39,973 nucleotides of DNA, from positions 1 to 39,973 of the forward strand of contig JALERO010000068.1 in NCBI GenBank assembly GCA_022764265.1, read 5' to 3'. This DNA is from Eubacterium sp. (GTDB lineage Bacteria; Bacillota; Clostridia; Lachnospirales; Lachnospiraceae). Below are positions 27,463 to 35,146 of this stretch, piece after piece (positions within the stretch are counted from its first letter, which is position 1; every line of letters begins with the position of its first letter). Both the position numbers and the translations under genes were made by a program. The notes beneath the pieces were generated by a model. The model did no database searches and was not told the origin of the DNA. It saw nothing but the letters and a program-made list of their open reading frames with translations.

Positions 27463-27798
27463 ATGAATTGTCAGGAAGCGCAGTCAAATGTACTGAATTA
27501 TATTAATCACAAACTGAATAAAGAAGAAATCAGACGGTTTATTGAACATATTCGGGAATGTGACGATTGCAGAGATGAACTGGAGATTTATTATATTACG
27601 ATGGTTGGCATGCAGCAGATTGATGATGGCGAGTTGCAGACCGCCGATTTTCAGAAAGCATTGAAGGAAGATATGTGTACGCGATACGAACAATGCATGC
27701 GAGAACAGGATCGCACCCATTCTATTCGTGTTTTGCTGGGCGCATTTATTCTTTCTCTGCTCCTGTGGCTCATAGGACAGCTTATTGTAATCATTTAA
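27463..27798 (+). CDS. Zinc-finger (zf-HC2-like) single-pass membrane protein
   Basis: The 111-residue protein has an N-terminal HX3CX2C motif (His29, Cys33, Cys36, with Cys3 as a possible fourth ligand), as in anti-sigma-factor zinc-finger domains, and a C-terminal hydrophobic segment (about 90-111, VLLGAFILSLLLWLIGQLIVII) that would anchor it with the N-terminus in the cytoplasm. Unlike a usual anti-sigma factor it has no sigma gene next to it and no extracytoplasmic domain. The ATG follows AGAGGAA. It lies between the M18 aminopeptidase and polA with short gaps. A regulatory or scaffold role is possible; no function is claimed. Confidence 0.82.
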   Translation: MNCQEAQSNVLNYINHKLNKEEIRRFIEHIRECDDCRDELEIYYITMVGMQQIDDGELQTADFQKALKEDMCTRYEQCMREQDRTHSIRVLLGAFILSLLLWLIGQLIVII

Positions 27799-27812
27799 GA
27801 GAGGATAGAACT

Positions 27813-30449
27813 ATGCCAGAGAAAATTATGCTCCTGGATGGACACAGTATTTTAAACCGGGCGTTTTACGGCCTTCCTGTGCTTTCAAATACCGAGGGAG
27901 TGCATACCAATGCGGTGCTTGGATTTTTAAATATCATGCTTCGCTATATGGAAGAAGAAAAACCGACTTACCTGTTGGCTGCTTTCGATCGAAAGGAGCC
28001 AACATTTCGTCATTTGAAATATAAAGAATATAAAGGAACCAGAAAACCGATGCCCGAAGAATTACGGGAGCAGGTGCCTTTGATGAAAGAGATTCTTAAA
28101 GCCATGGAAATACCGGTTGTCACGCAGGCGGGTCTGGAGGCAGATGATATTCTGGGGACCATTGGCTGCGAAGCAGAAAAAGAAGATTTCGAAGTGGTCA
28201 TTGTGTCCGGTGACAGGGATTTACTGCAGCTGGCCACTGACCATGTGAAAATAAAAATTCCGAAAACAAAAGCCGGAGGAACTGTAACGGAAGATTATTA
28301 TGCCAAAGATGTGCAGGAACTCTATGGAGTGACTCCAAAAGAATTCATTGATATGAAAGGACTGATGGGAGATCCTTCCGATAATATCCCGGGAGTTCCC
28401 GGAATCGGAGAGAAGACGGCAGCCAAGTTAATTCAAGCCTATCATTCCATCGAAAATGCCCATGATCATATTGATGAGGTAAAACCGGCGAAGGCAAAAA
28501 ATAATTTACAGACTTACTATGAACAGGCAATTTTAAGTAAGGATCTGGCCACTATCAAAACAGATTGTGAGCTGGAGTATCATTTTAAAGATGCTAAAAT
28601 AGGAAGTCTGTTTACGAAGGATGCTTATCATTTATTTAAAAAGCTGGAATTAAAGAGCCTTTTTAAATATTTTGAGGAAGATCAGAAAGAAAAAAATGAA
28701 ATACAGATTACCTGTACCAGTGATCTGGCAGAAATGGATCGGTTTATTTCGGAAATCATCGCAGAGGGCCATGCCGGTCTTGGCGTGATTGGTGTTTCCG
28801 AAAAATGTAAGGGTCTTTCTGTAACTTATGGAGGAAAAACAGTTCTGTTTCTGGAAGAAGGTTTTGTCACAGAGGCACAGCTGAAAGATACTATTCTGAA
28901 TCTTCTGGAGCATAAGGTTGTTCTTGATGTACTGGATTATAAAGCTCTCTTACATTTTGAAGAACGGGTGAGAGAGTACGAAAATCAGATTGAAGATACG
29001 GGCATTCAGGCATATCTTCTCAATCCACTGCAATCCTCCTATGATTATGACGACATTGCCAGAAATTATCTGGATTTGGTCGTTCCTTCAAGAAAAGAGG
29101 TCTGTGGAAAACAGCAGCTACAAGATATATTTGCCAGAGAAGATGAAAAAACAGTCCATCTGGCTGGATTGCTTTCCTATATTCCATATCTGGCAGAGCC
29201 GATTCTCTATGAGAGAATAAAAGAGTATGGAATGGAAACCCTGTATCTGGAGATCGAACGTCCAACCGCACCGACTCTTTATGATATGGAGAAATACGGC
29301 ATTTCTGTGGAAAAGGATGCCTTAAAAGAATATGGAGAGCAGCTGACAGGACGTATCGCAGAACTGGAACAGTCCATTCATCAGCAGGCAGGAAAAGAGT
29401 TTAACATTAACTCTCCAAAACAGTTGGGTGTAATTTTATTTGAAGATCTCAAAATGCCTTTTGCCAAGAAGACAAAAACAGGATATTCAACCAACGCGGA
29501 TATTTTGGAAAAGCTGGCACCGGATTATCCGATCGTATCTGATATATTGGAATACCGTCAGCTTACAAAACTAAAATCGACCTATGCCGATGGTCTGGCC
29601 ACTTTTATTCAGGATGACGGGAAAATTCATGGGATTTTCCACCAGAAAGTGACCGCCACGGGACGTCTCTCCAGCTCGGATCCTAACCTGCAGAATATTC
29701 CGATTCGAATGCCTCTCGGAAGAGCGATCCGTAAAGTCTTTGTGCCGGAGCCTGGCTATGTTTTTGTCAGCGCAGATTATTCACAAATCGAGCTTCGGGT
29801 ACTTGCCCATATGGCAAAGGACCAGAATCTTATCGATGCTTATCAGCATGATGCGGATATTCATACCACCACCGCTTCTCAGGTATTTGGCGTGCCGATG
29901 GAGGAAGTGACACCGCTGCTCCGAAGGAATGCCAAGGCGGTCAACTTTGGAATTGTATATGGTATCAGTGCGTTTGGTCTGAGTCAGGATTTGAATATTT
30001 CAAGAAAAGAAGCCAACGAATATATCGAGCGTTATTTTGCCACCTACCCGGGCATCAAAAAATATCTGGATGGCAATGTAACTTTTGCCAAAGAAAAAGG
30101 ATATGTCACCACCATGTACGGACGAATTCGACCGATTCCGGAACTTTCTTCCAGTAATTTTATGCAGAGAAGTTTCGGTGAGCGGGCTGCTATGAATTCC
30201 TCTATTCAGGGAACAGCGGCAGATATTATTAAGATTGCCATGGTTCGGGTGAGTCGGAGACTCCGTGAAGAAAAGCTGGAATCCCGATTGATTTTGCAGA
30301 TTCATGATGAGCTTTTGATCGAGACGAAAAAAGAAGAAGTGGAGCAGATCCGCAAAATATTGCGGGAAGAAATGATGGGTGCAGCCCGGCTTAGTGTTCC
30401 GTTGAGTATTGATATAGAAGAAGGAAATACCTGGTATGAAGCAAAATAA
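27813..30449 (+). CDS. polA: DNA polymerase I
   Basis: The 878-residue protein has a 5'-3' exonuclease domain (residues 1-290; MLLDGHSILNRAFYG, VSGDRDLLQLA, GDPSDNIPGVPGIGEKTA), a degenerate 3'-5' exonuclease-like domain (about 300-470) and the polymerase domain with motifs A (DYSQIELRVLAHMA), B (RRNAKAVNFGIVYGIS) and C (IHDELLIE). The usual acidic DxE motif of proofreading is absent; GVIGVS stands where it would be expected, so proofreading is probably lost, as in many Firmicutes. It repairs DNA and removes RNA primers. The ATG at 27813 has AGAGAGGATAG upstream. It overlaps coaE by 14 bases. Confidence 0.97.
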   Translation: MPEKIMLLDGHSILNRAFYGLPVLSNTEGVHTNAVLGFLNIMLRYMEEEKPTYLLAAFDRKEPTFRHLKYKEYKGTRKPMPEELREQVPLMKEILKAMEIPVVTQAGLEADDILGTIGCEAEKEDFEVVIVSGDRDLLQLATDHVKIKIPKTKAGGTVTEDYYAKDVQELYGVTPKEFIDMKGLMGDPSDNIPGVPGIGEKTAAKLIQAYHSIENAHDHIDEVKPAKAKNNLQTYYEQAILSKDLATIKTDCELEYHFKDAKIGSLFTKDAYHLFKKLELKSLFKYFEEDQKEKNEIQITCTSDLAEMDRFISEIIAEGHAGLGVIGVSEKCKGLSVTYGGKTVLFLEEGFVTEAQLKDTILNLLEHKVVLDVLDYKALLHFEERVREYENQIEDTGIQAYLLNPLQSSYDYDDIARNYLDLVVPSRKEVCGKQQLQDIFAREDEKTVHLAGLLSYIPYLAEPILYERIKEYGMETLYLEIERPTAPTLYDMEKYGISVEKDALKEYGEQLTGRIAELEQSIHQQAGKEFNINSPKQLGVILFEDLKMPFAKKTKTGYSTNADILEKLAPDYPIVSDILEYRQLTKLKSTYADGLATFIQDDGKIHGIFHQKVTATGRLSSSDPNLQNIPIRMPLGRAIRKVFVPEPGYVFVSADYSQIELRVLAHMAKDQNLIDAYQHDADIHTTTASQVFGVPMEEVTPLLRRNAKAVNFGIVYGISAFGLSQDLNISRKEANEYIERYFATYPGIKKYLDGNVTFAKEKGYVTTMYGRIRPIPELSSSNFMQRSFGERAAMNSSIQGTAADIIKIAMVRVSRRLREEKLESRLILQIHDELLIETKKEEVEQIRKILREEMMGAARLSVPLSIDIEEGNTWYEAK

Positions 30450-31050
30450 AGATAGAATCAAAGTAGTCGGAATCACCGGTGGGGTCGGATCCGGTAAAAG
30501 TGTAGTGATGCAAATGCTGGAAGAAGAATTTGGTGCCAGAGTTATTCTGGCTGATCTGGTAGCCCACGATCTCATGGAACCGGGAGCTATTAGCTATGAA
30601 CAGATTGTGGAGAATTTCGGAACAGAGATTCTGGCTGCCGACGGAACCATTGACCGACCGGCTTTGTCCGGCGTTGTTTTTTCAGATCCGGATAAATTAT
30701 CCCTCCTGAATCAGATTACCCATCCCAATGTAAAAAAAGAAATCCTTTCCCGCATTGAGGCATTTCAGAAAGAAGGTACCGCTTCTTTAATTGCTGTGGA
30801 AGCCGCCCTGTTGATTGAAGAAGGCTATCAGGAATACTTTGATGAAATGTGGTTTGTCTATGTGGATGAAGAAACCCGAATCCGAAGGTTGATGGAAGGC
30901 CGAGGTTATTCTGAAGAAAAATGTCGGTCCATTATGGAACAACAGCTTGGGGAAGAAGAGTTTGTTTCCCATTGTGATAAAGTCATTGATAACAACAGAG
31001 GATTGGAAGAATTGCGGGCTCAGTTGCAGCAGAGCGGAGTATTTGATTGA
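30436..31050 (+). CDS. coaE: Dephospho-CoA kinase
   Basis: The 204-residue protein carries the P-loop GITGGVGSGKSVVMQMLEEE, the LADLVAHDLMEPG substrate segment and the ITHPNVKKEI and EAALLIEEGYQEYFDEMWFV motifs of CoaE. It phosphorylates the ribose 3'-hydroxyl of dephospho-CoA in the last step of CoA synthesis. The start overlaps the polA coding end by 14 bases, a common pairing in Firmicutes that suggests translational coupling. Length is normal. Confidence 0.95.
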   Translation: MKQNKDRIKVVGITGGVGSGKSVVMQMLEEEFGARVILADLVAHDLMEPGAISYEQIVENFGTEILAADGTIDRPALSGVVFSDPDKLSLLNQITHPNVKKEILSRIEAFQKEGTASLIAVEAALLIEEGYQEYFDEMWFVYVDEETRIRRLMEGRGYSEEKCRSIMEQQLGEEEFVSHCDKVIDNNRGLEELRAQLQQSGVFD

Positions 31051-31058
31051 TATTATAC

Positions 31059-31087
31059 TTTACGAAAGTCATTTTCTGTTATATAAT
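31059..31087 (+). promoter_or_regulatory. Promoter of the MBL-fold hydrolase gene
   Basis: TTTACG (31059-31064) and TATAAT (31082-31087) are 17 bases apart, about 32 bases before the start codon, in the gap after coaE. Confidence 0.72.
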
Positions 31088-31118
31088 GACAAAGATTATG
31101 CTTAAAGGATGGTAGAAC

Positions 31119-31910
31119 ATGGAATTAGCGAGTATTGCCAGCGGCAGCAGCGGCAATTGTATTTATATTGGAAATGAATCCTCCCACTTTCTTGTGGATA
31201 CGGGAATCAGCCGGAAACGAATTGTGGAGGGATTGGCCCAGATGGAAATTACGCCGGATATGATTGACGGGATATTCATCACTCACGAACATATCGATCA
31301 TATTAATGGTCTTGGTGTTTTCTTACGAAAATATCCGGTTCCGGTTTTTGCCACATCAAAAACCATTGATGCAATTTTGTCTACAAAGAGCCTTGGCAAT
31401 ATGAATCCGGAACTTTTCACATCCATCTCACCGGATCATCCGATTCGTATTGGAAATATTACGGCGAATGCATCCAGCATTTATCATGATGCGGCAGACC
31501 CCGTATGTTACACCTTCTCTGACGGGGAAACGAAGGTGGGAATTGCCACGGACTTCGGAACCTTTGACGATTATCTGGTAGATAAGATGCAGGGATGTGA
31601 ATCCCTTCTGGTGGAGGCCAACCATGATCTCAATATGCTGATGGTCGGTCCGTACCCATATCCTCTGAAACGAAGGATCATGGGCAATAACGGGCATTTA
31701 TCCAATGAGCGGGCGGGACAGTTTCTGTCAAGGGTGATCGGAGAAAAATGCCGGCATATATTTCTTGGTCATCTCAGCAAAGAAAATAATTATGGTGAGC
31801 TGGCCTATGAAACTGTTAAGGTAGAACTGCTCCTACATAATATTGATATTGAAAAAGAGAACCTGACATTGCAGGTGGCAAGCCGAAGCGTGCCGACCTT
31901 TGCTGTGTGA
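31119..31910 (+). CDS. MBL-fold metallohydrolase, YycJ/WalJ-like
   Basis: The 263-residue protein has the metallo-beta-lactamase fold: SIASGSSGNCIYI at the N-terminus, the metal-binding FITHEHIDHINGLGVF motif, then GIATDFGTFDD and ESLLVEANHDLNML, with GHLSKENNYGELA at the C-terminus. These features match the YycJ/WalJ group, which has been linked to DNA metabolism or cell division in other Firmicutes; here it stands alone, not beside a WalKR two-component system. The ATG has AAAGGATGG upstream. It has its own promoter and is followed by an ACT/UPF0210 pair 22 bases later. Confidence 0.9.
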   Translation: MELASIASGSSGNCIYIGNESSHFLVDTGISRKRIVEGLAQMEITPDMIDGIFITHEHIDHINGLGVFLRKYPVPVFATSKTIDAILSTKSLGNMNPELFTSISPDHPIRIGNITANASSIYHDAADPVCYTFSDGETKVGIATDFGTFDDYLVDKMQGCESLLVEANHDLNMLMVGPYPYPLKRRIMGNNGHLSNERAGQFLSRVIGEKCRHIFLGHLSKENNYGELAYETVKVELLLHNIDIEKENLTLQVASRSVPTFAV

Positions 31911-31932
31911 AAATAAAACTGGAGGAAGAAAA

Positions 31933-32220
31933 ATGGAAGAAAAACAGTTGAAAAAATCTATCATAACCGTACTTGGTAAAGATGCTGTGGGAATCATCGC
32001 AAAGGTATGTACCTATCTTGCCAATAACAATATTAATATTCTGGATATCAACCAGACTATTACAGGTGGTTATTTAAATATGATGATGATCGTTGAGTCT
32101 GAAGAAATCATTAAAACATTTCCGGATATGTCAGCGGAACTGGAACAGATCGGTGAGGAGATCGGTGTGAAAATTCAGGCACAGCATGAAGATATTTTTG
32201 AGATGATGCATCGAATCTAA
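31933..32220 (+). CDS. ACT domain protein (UPF0237)
   Basis: The 95-residue protein is essentially one ACT domain: SIITVLGKDAVGIIAKVCTYLANNNINILDINQTITGGYLNMMMIVE, then a helical C-terminal half. It matches the UPF0237 group, small ligand-binding regulators nearly always encoded beside a UPF0210 protein, as here. The ATG at 31933 follows GGAGGAAG; an in-frame start at 31900 would overlap the previous gene. Ligand and target are unknown. Confidence 0.92.
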   Translation: MEEKQLKKSIITVLGKDAVGIIAKVCTYLANNNINILDINQTITGGYLNMMMIVESEEIIKTFPDMSAELEQIGEEIGVKIQAQHEDIFEMMHRI

Positions 32221-32250
32221 GAAATAATATATTTGTAACAGGAGGCAGAT

Positions 32251-33615
32251 ATGCTGAATATTAATGAGGTTATTGAGACCAATAAGATGATTCATGAGAT
32301 GAATCTGGACGTCCGCACGATCACGATGGGAATCAGTCTCTTGGATTGTGTCGGTGAGTCTTTAGAGGATGTCTGTGAAAAGATTTATCATAAAATCACA
32401 ACAAAAGCAAAGAATCTTGTGAAAACAGGAAAAGAAATCGAGCAGGAGTTCGGAATTCCAATCGTGAATAAACGTATTTCCGTCACACCGATTGCTTTGG
32501 TTGGTGGCGGATGCTGCAAGAAACCGGAAGACTTTGTTCGGATTGCCAAAGAGCTGGATCGTTGTGCCAAAGAGGTGGGTGTCAATTTTATTGGTGGATA
32601 TTCCGCTCTCGTTAACAAAGGAATGACAAAAGCGGATGAATATCTGATCCGCTCTATCCCACAGGCGCTGGATGAAACCGAAAGAGTCTGCAGCTCCGTC
32701 AATGTCGGTTCCACAAAGACCGGAATCAATATGGATGCGGTAAAACTCATCGGTGAGATTATTCTGGAGACAGCTGAACTGACGAAAGACCGGGACGGTA
32801 TCGGCAATGCGAAGTTTGTTGTATTCACCAATGCACCGGATGATAATCCGTTTATGGCAGGTGCTTTCCATGGCGTGACCGAGACAGACTGTATTATCAA
32901 TGTCGGAGTCAGCGGACCAGGAGTAGTAAAAAGAGCGATTGAGCAGGTAAGAGGAGAGAATTTCGAGATTCTCTGTGAGACAATTAAGAAGACTGCTTTT
33001 AAAGTGACGCGTGTCGGCCAGCTGGTAGCACAGGAAGCATCCCGCCGTCTGGACGTGCCTTTTGGAATCATTGATTTATCTTTAGCTCCAACACCGGCGG
33101 TAGGAGATAGTGTAGGAGAGATTTTAGAGGAGATTGGTCTGGAATATGCCGGTGCACCCGGTACTACTGCTGCCCTTGCCCTCTTAAATGATCAGGTGAA
33201 AAAAGGTGGTGTCATGGCATCTTCTTACGTGGGAGGTCTCAGCGGCGCGTTCATTCCGGTCAGTGAAGACCAGCGGATGATCAACGCAGTGGAGGCAGGC
33301 GCTTTGTCTCTTGAAAAACTGGAAGCTATGACTTGTGTTTGCTCGGTTGGCCTTGATATGATCGCAATTCCGGGAGATACAAAGGCATCCACGATATCCG
33401 GAATCATTGCCGATGAGATGGCTCTCGGTATGGTAAATCAGAAGACAACAGCGGTACGTATTATTCCGGTAATCGGAAAAGGAGTCGGAGATACCGTGGA
33501 ATTCGGCGGATTGCTTGGTTATGCACCGATTATGCCTGTCAACCAGTTTGATTGCAGTGCTTTTATCAATCGTGGAGGAAGGATTCCGGCACCAATCCAC
33601 AGCTTTAAGAATTAA
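32251..33615 (+). CDS. UPF0210 (DUF711, PFL-like) protein
   Basis: The 454-residue protein matches the UPF0210/DUF711 family, annotated as PFL family because of a glycyl-radical-enzyme-like barrel fold. Recognisable segments are [14 protein letters not shown] near the N-terminus, [17 protein letters not shown]-type sequence (here [17 protein letters not shown]) and [21 protein letters not shown] see no glycyl radical motif, so it is not an active formate lyase. The function is unknown. The ATG follows AGGAGGCAG, and the gene is 30 bases after its usual ACT-domain partner. Confidence 0.92.
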   Translation: MLNINEVIETNKMIHEMNLDVRTITMGISLLDCVGESLEDVCEKIYHKITTKAKNLVKTGKEIEQEFGIPIVNKRISVTPIALVGGGCCKKPEDFVRIAKELDRCAKEVGVNFIGGYSALVNKGMTKADEYLIRSIPQALDETERVCSSVNVGSTKTGINMDAVKLIGEIILETAELTKDRDGIGNAKFVVFTNAPDDNPFMAGAFHGVTETDCIINVGVSGPGVVKRAIEQVRGENFEILCETIKKTAFKVTRVGQLVAQEASRRLDVPFGIIDLSLAPTPAVGDSVGEILEEIGLEYAGAPGTTAALALLNDQVKKGGVMASSYVGGLSGAFIPVSEDQRMINAVEAGALSLEKLEAMTCVCSVGLDMIAIPGDTKASTISGIIADEMALGMVNQKTTAVRIIPVIGKGVGDTVEFGGLLGYAPIMPVNQFDCSAFINRGGRIPAPIHSFKN

Positions 33616-33663
33616 GTTTTCTGTTCTGTTTTGTTTTGGCTTTGCATATAAAATGAATAAAAT

Positions 33664-34011
33664 ATGGAAAAGAGCAAAACGATGGACAGAAAATTACATA
33701 ACAATATAAGAAATCAATATAAGAAAAGGGAGAATACCTCTTCCTTTTCTTATATAACATCTAATGACAGAAGAAATCATACATACAGATCGGAGGATGA
33801 CGAGAAACCACTGCCATATGCAATTGGTTTTCGCCTTCGAATGGTCTTGTGTATTGTATTATTTCTGTCTTTTTTATTTTCTGATTATTATATTTTTGAG
33901 GAAAAGGAGACACAGATCATATATCAGAAGTTAGAAGAGAATACTTCTAAAGAGGATTGGAAGAACTATGCAGTGACAGCCTTTAAGGAATTAAGAAAAA
34001 TTAAGAATTAA
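33664..34011 (+). CDS. Hypothetical single-pass membrane protein
   Basis: The 115-residue ORF has a basic, polar N-terminus (residues 1-55, rich in Lys, Arg, Asn and Ser), one hydrophobic segment (about 60-79, VLCIVLFLSFLFSDYYIF) and a charged C-terminus with EEKETQIIYQKLEENTSKEDW. It would sit in the cell membrane with the basic part inside. I recognise no family. No good ribosome binding site precedes the ATG at 33664, and an in-frame ATG at 33682 is an alternative. A TATAAA-type -10 may lie at 33647-33652 but the -35 is poor. The lack of a clear start makes this a moderate call. Confidence 0.55.
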   Translation: MEKSKTMDRKLHNNIRNQYKKRENTSSFSYITSNDRRNHTYRSEDDEKPLPYAIGFRLRMVLCIVLFLSFLFSDYYIFEEKETQIIYQKLEENTSKEDWKNYAVTAFKELRKIKN

Positions 34012-34063
34012 GATAAAATTTTACCATTGCATAGCTTTGATATTTCATATATAATTATATTAA

Positions 34064-34083
34064 ATTCTATAATATTATAGAAT
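34064..34083. repeat. 20-bp perfect AT-rich palindrome between convergent genes
   Basis: The sequence from 34064 to 34083 is perfectly self-complementary: ATTCTATAAT followed by ATTATAGAAT. It lies between the convergent ends of the membrane-protein gene and the XRE gene. It may act as a weak bidirectional terminator, though there is no G+C-rich stem. Confidence 0.5.
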
Positions 34084-34104
34084 GAATCATTAATTGTATA
34101 AATA

Positions 34105-34320
34105 TTAAAAACGATCATTATCATCAGGGAAGTGCTCGATAATATCCTCTACCGGACAGTCGAGAATATTGCAAAGTCGGTCAAGGGTGATCACGGTCAC
34201 ATTTTTATTGTGACGTAACCGGTCAAGCTGTGAGCGATTCATATTATATTTTGTATATAGATCGTACTGGGAGATTCCTTTTTTCTTCATTGTTTTCCAG
34301 AGTTTATCATATGTAATCAA
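34105..34320 (-). CDS. XRE-family DNA-binding protein (COG3655-like)
   Basis: The 71-residue protein is a single Cro/C1-type helix-turn-helix: ITYDKLWKTMKKKGISQYDLYTKYNMN, a recognition helix around RSQLDRLRHNKN, and VITLDRLCNILDCPVEDIIEH. It matches the small XRE regulators of COG3655, which usually start M-I-x-Y-x-x-L-W. That supports the predicted TTG start at 34320, with AAGGTGG seven bases upstream on the minus strand. The next in-frame ATG is ten residues in and would lose the first helix. The binding site lies in one arm of an inverted repeat (see 34324-34363). It is in a small accessory patch and its target genes are unknown. Confidence 0.85.
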   Translation of the reverse strand: MITYDKLWKTMKKKGISQYDLYTKYNMNRSQLDRLRHNKNVTVITLDRLCNILDCPVEDIIEHFPDDNDRF

Positions 34321-34323
34321 TTT

Positions 34324-34363
34324 TTTTCCACCTTACGTTTTTCTTATCATTATCGGTGGAAAA
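34324..34363 (-). promoter_or_regulatory. Inverted repeat covering the XRE ribosome binding site
   Basis: TTTTCCACC (34324-34332) and GGTGGAAAA (34355-34363) are a perfect nine-base inverted repeat with 22 bases between. In the XRE mRNA the arm nearest the gene contains the Shine-Dalgarno sequence AAGGTGG, so the hairpin would hide it. It could instead be a DNA operator. Confidence 0.55.
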
Positions 34364-34376
34364 TCGATTTGTTAAT

Positions 34377-34396
34377 AGTGTTCGTATATTGACACT
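34377..34396. promoter_or_regulatory. Small inverted repeat upstream of the XRE gene
   Basis: AGTGT (34377-34381) and ACACT (34392-34396) face each other with ten bases between them, about 57 bp upstream of the XRE start. Size and spacing fit an XRE dimer operator. The rest of 34364-34467 shows only ATCTGCC (34438-34444) facing GGCAGAT (34462-34468), a hairpin just after the ribbon-helix-helix stop. Confidence 0.35.
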
Positions 34397-34467
34397 GTAA
34401 GACAATGATATGGATCTGATTTCAGAATGGTTTCGGGATCTGCCCCGGAAGATGATCTGTTGGCAGA

Positions 34468-34629
34468 TTATTTTATTTCACCATACTTTTTTTCATGCTC
34501 TGCAATGAGTTTTCGAATCAGATAAAGTAATTCACCATTCATAGATCTTCCTTCGAACTCTACGATATATTTAAATTTACGGTGGGTTTCTGCATCTATT
34601 CTCAGACCGATATGCTTATCTTTTTCCAT
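34468..34629 (-). CDS. Ribbon-helix-helix (Arc-like) DNA-binding protein
   Basis: This 53-residue minus-strand gene is short but clear: ATG at 34629 with AAAGGAAA six bases upstream, TAA at 34468-34470. The protein starts MEKDKHIGLRIDAETHRKFK, the basic beta-strand and first helix of an Arc/MetJ-type fold, followed by EGRSMNGELLYLIRKLI as the second helix. Such proteins bind DNA as dimers and often regulate their own gene or act as antitoxins. Three TAAGTAC sites lie upstream of it (34670-34728), between it and the divergent membrane-protein gene, and are the likely operator. Confidence 0.8.
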   Translation of the reverse strand: MEKDKHIGLRIDAETHRKFKYIVEFEGRSMNGELLYLIRKLIAEHEKKYGEIK

Positions 34630-34669
34630 TTGTATTTCCTTTCTGATGTTAATGGGTATTCTTATTTAG

Positions 34670-34728
34670 TAAGTACATTTTAAGTACTATTTATTCGGAA
34701 ATGTTGTAAATGGACTTGATTTAAGTAC
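34670..34728. promoter_or_regulatory. Three TAAGTAC copies, candidate RHH operator
   Basis: TAAGTAC occurs at 34670-34676, 34681-34687 and 34722-34728, in the intergenic region between the divergent RHH gene and the membrane protein at 34752. The first two are 11 bp apart, one helical turn, as expected for ribbon-helix-helix dimers. A weak TTATTT-17-TACTAT promoter (34662-34690) would be covered by the first pair. Confidence 0.45.
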
Positions 34729-34751
34729 AGATAATTTTAGGAGGGCTTAAG

Positions 34752-35090
34752 ATGACTATTCATTTGAGAGAAAAAATACAATATATCAGGGAGAATAAGA
34801 AGACAACACATTTTCTCGATTCGTGTATTAAGATATCGATTATTTCATATTTTTCGGCTTTCCTGTTGCTGGGAATCAGTGCTTTCACCCCACAGCACAG
34901 TATAATAAGAACCATGATCACAGCACTGGCAGTGTTCGCAATTATCTGTGGAGTGTTGCTGGCAGGGTATGCCAACTGTAACGGAATTGATGAGAGTTCA
35001 TTTAAAGAGGAGCAGGAATATGCTACCCAGGAAGAGTTGGATGAGCTTCAAAAGATGATTGAAGATTACAAATGCGAGATAAATTCTTAG
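34752..35090 (+). CDS. Hypothetical two-helix membrane protein
   Basis: The 112-residue protein has a basic N-terminus (HLREKIQYIRENKKT), two hydrophobic segments (about 27-46 and 53-74, the second with ALAVFAIICGVLLAGYA) and an acidic C-terminal tail (residues 80-112, with EEQEYATQEELDELQKMIEDY, probably helical). Both ends should be cytoplasmic. I recognise no family. The ATG has a strong AGGAGGG site six bases upstream. It is divergent from the ribbon-helix-helix gene and shares its TAAGTAC region, so joint regulation is plausible. It is followed by a strong terminator. Confidence 0.75.
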   Translation: MTIHLREKIQYIRENKKTTHFLDSCIKISIISYFSAFLLLGISAFTPQHSIIRTMITALAVFAIICGVLLAGYANCNGIDESSFKEEQEYATQEELDELQKMIEDYKCEINS

Positions 35091-35096
35091 TCAAAA

Positions 35097-35141
35097 AAAG
35101 ACTATCTTTTTCAGAAATATTATCTGATAGAGATAGTCTTT
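35097..35141. terminator. Bidirectional terminator between the membrane protein and nadA
   Basis: AAAGACTATCT (35097-35107) pairs perfectly with AGATAGTCTTT (35131-35141), with an inner CAGA/TCTG. The plus strand continues TTATTCTTTAT, and the minus-strand read is also followed by a T run from the AAAAAAA at 35093-35099, so it can serve both convergent genes. Confidence 0.88.
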
Positions 35142-35146
35142 ATTCT

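Noticed and set aside
32388-33071. Minus-strand 227-codon ORF opposite the UPF0210 gene
   Set aside because: The plus-strand protein is conserved throughout this stretch; the minus-strand frame is a by-product of codon use.
33664-35090. A defined toxin-antitoxin system
   Set aside because: No recognised toxin family is present; only the size and arrangement of the genes suggest it, so it is kept as a hypothesis and not annotated.
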